A stretch of DNA of 64,000 nt from Mucilaginibacter sp. OK268 (GTDB lineage Bacteria; Bacteroidota; Bacteroidia; Sphingobacteriales; Sphingobacteriaceae), in the NCBI RefSeq assembly GCF_900103125.1, contig NZ_FNJV01000003.1, positions 558,001 through 622,000 on the forward strand, given 5' to 3'. This document shows positions 63,670-64,000 of this stretch, piece after piece. Both the position numbers and the translations under genes were made by a program. The first letter of the stretch is position 1. Each line of letters opens with the position of its first letter. The notes below the pieces were generated by a model, which was given only the letters and a program-made list of their open reading frames with translations, was not told the origin of the DNA and searched no databases.

Positions 63670-64000
63670 TTAATGCTCCTCAGGGATCCGGAAATAACGC
63701 TGTAACGTTGTATAATTCAAAGTACCAGGAATACTAACTCCGCCCGGTATAATTACAAAACGAAACTGGTGAGCATTAGAAATGTTGGTATAAGCGTTCA
63801 AACTGCTTACTAATTTAACCCTAACTTTGCCCAACGAAGCAAAATCAGACCAGGTATCTATATTAGGGGTTGTACCTTGCAGGTAAGTAATACCAATAGG
63901 CAACTGCCCTACCTGATTTGTAGGCCAAATAACCGGATTATACCCATTTAACTTGGCAAAAGCTATTACTGTACCTTTATCCAATATATTTTGCGTAATA
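63670..64000 (-). CDS. C-terminal part of an unrecognised protein, cut by the window edge
   Basis: The frame runs from the window edge to a stop at 63670, giving about 110 C-terminal residues. Key segments are ILDKGTVIAFAKLNGYNPVIW, QLPIGITYLQG, NAHQFRFVIIPGG and LQRYFRIPEEH. The TTG near 63984 is internal, not a start, since the frame is open to the edge. The alternating hydrophobic pattern suggests a beta-rich domain. I recall similar C-termini on secreted, sometimes collagen-like, Bacteroidota proteins, but this is uncertain. It is convergent with the duplicated membrane protein. Confidence 0.6.
   Translation of the reverse strand, partial: ITQNILDKGTVIAFAKLNGYNPVIWPTNQVGQLPIGITYLQGTTPNIDTWSDFASLGKVRVKLVSSLNAYTNISNAHQFRFVIIPGGVSIPGTLNYTTLQRYFRIPEEH

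Overview
The window looks like chromosomal DNA of a Bacteroidota member, most likely Sphingobacteriaceae (Mucilaginibacter/Pedobacter-like). The reasons are three SusC/SusD pairs, SusD lipoproteins with an SCKK-type lipobox, ECF sigma/FecR control of a SusC that carries an STN domain, an UpxY-type antiterminator, a Ku/LigD end-joining pair, AT-rich spacers with perfect-stem terminators, and a few TAnnTTTG promoter boxes. The genus is inferred from gene style, not from a search.

Region 1 (1-13.8 kb, minus strand) is a Wzx/Wzy-type exopolysaccharide or capsule operon. Reading in transcription order: Wza-like export lipoprotein, Wzc-like tyrosine autokinase, UpxY antiterminator, UDP-HexNAc 6-dehydrogenase, Wzx-like flippase, DegT aminotransferase, GT2, GT4, DUF2334 deacetylase-like protein, second DegT aminotransferase, initiating sugar-phosphate transferase and Wzy-like polymerase. 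Upstream lies glmS (14.4-16.2 kb), which supplies glucosamine-6-phosphate and has its own terminator.

Region 2 (16.5-24.2 kb) holds a long fusion of a membrane AraC-type regulator with an FtsX/MacB-type permease, a large secreted haem c protein (beta-propeller, HEAT-like region, CxxCH domain) and an NlpC/P60 hydrolase. The spacers at 23.3-24.7 kb are packed with REP-like inverted repeats.

Region 3 (24.7-36.2 kb) holds a single-domain and a double-domain amidohydrolase, a SusC/SusD pair, and a divergent serine protease of the trypsin-PDZ type with no signal peptide.

Region 4 (36.2-48.3 kb, minus strand) is a polysaccharide utilization locus: ECF sigma, FecR anti-sigma, STN-SusC, SusD, GH28-like, GH89 alpha-N-acetylglucosaminidase and a homologue of heparan-alpha-glucosaminide N-acetyltransferase (COG4299/DUF5009). 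The last two are one base apart and resemble the consecutive human lysosomal enzymes HGSNAT and NAGLU, which suggests a bacterial acetylate-then-cleave module for terminal alpha-glucosamine.

Region 5 (48.5-51.8 kb) is a non-homologous end-joining operon of Ku and LigD. LigD is split in two frames at an A10 tract; one -1 shift restores a full phosphoesterase-ligase-polymerase protein. This is the most striking single observation in the window.

Region 6 (52.1-61.0 kb) is a small fucoside locus: SusD, SusC, a ROK regulator, a divergent GH29 alpha-L-fucosidase and a Tat-exported Gfo/Idh/MocA oxidoreductase. Region 7 (61.5-64 kb) has a class I fructose-bisphosphate aldolase, an internally duplicated membrane protein, and the C-terminal part of an unrecognised protein cut by the window edge.

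No tRNA, rRNA, CRISPR array, intact insertion sequence or prophage was seen.
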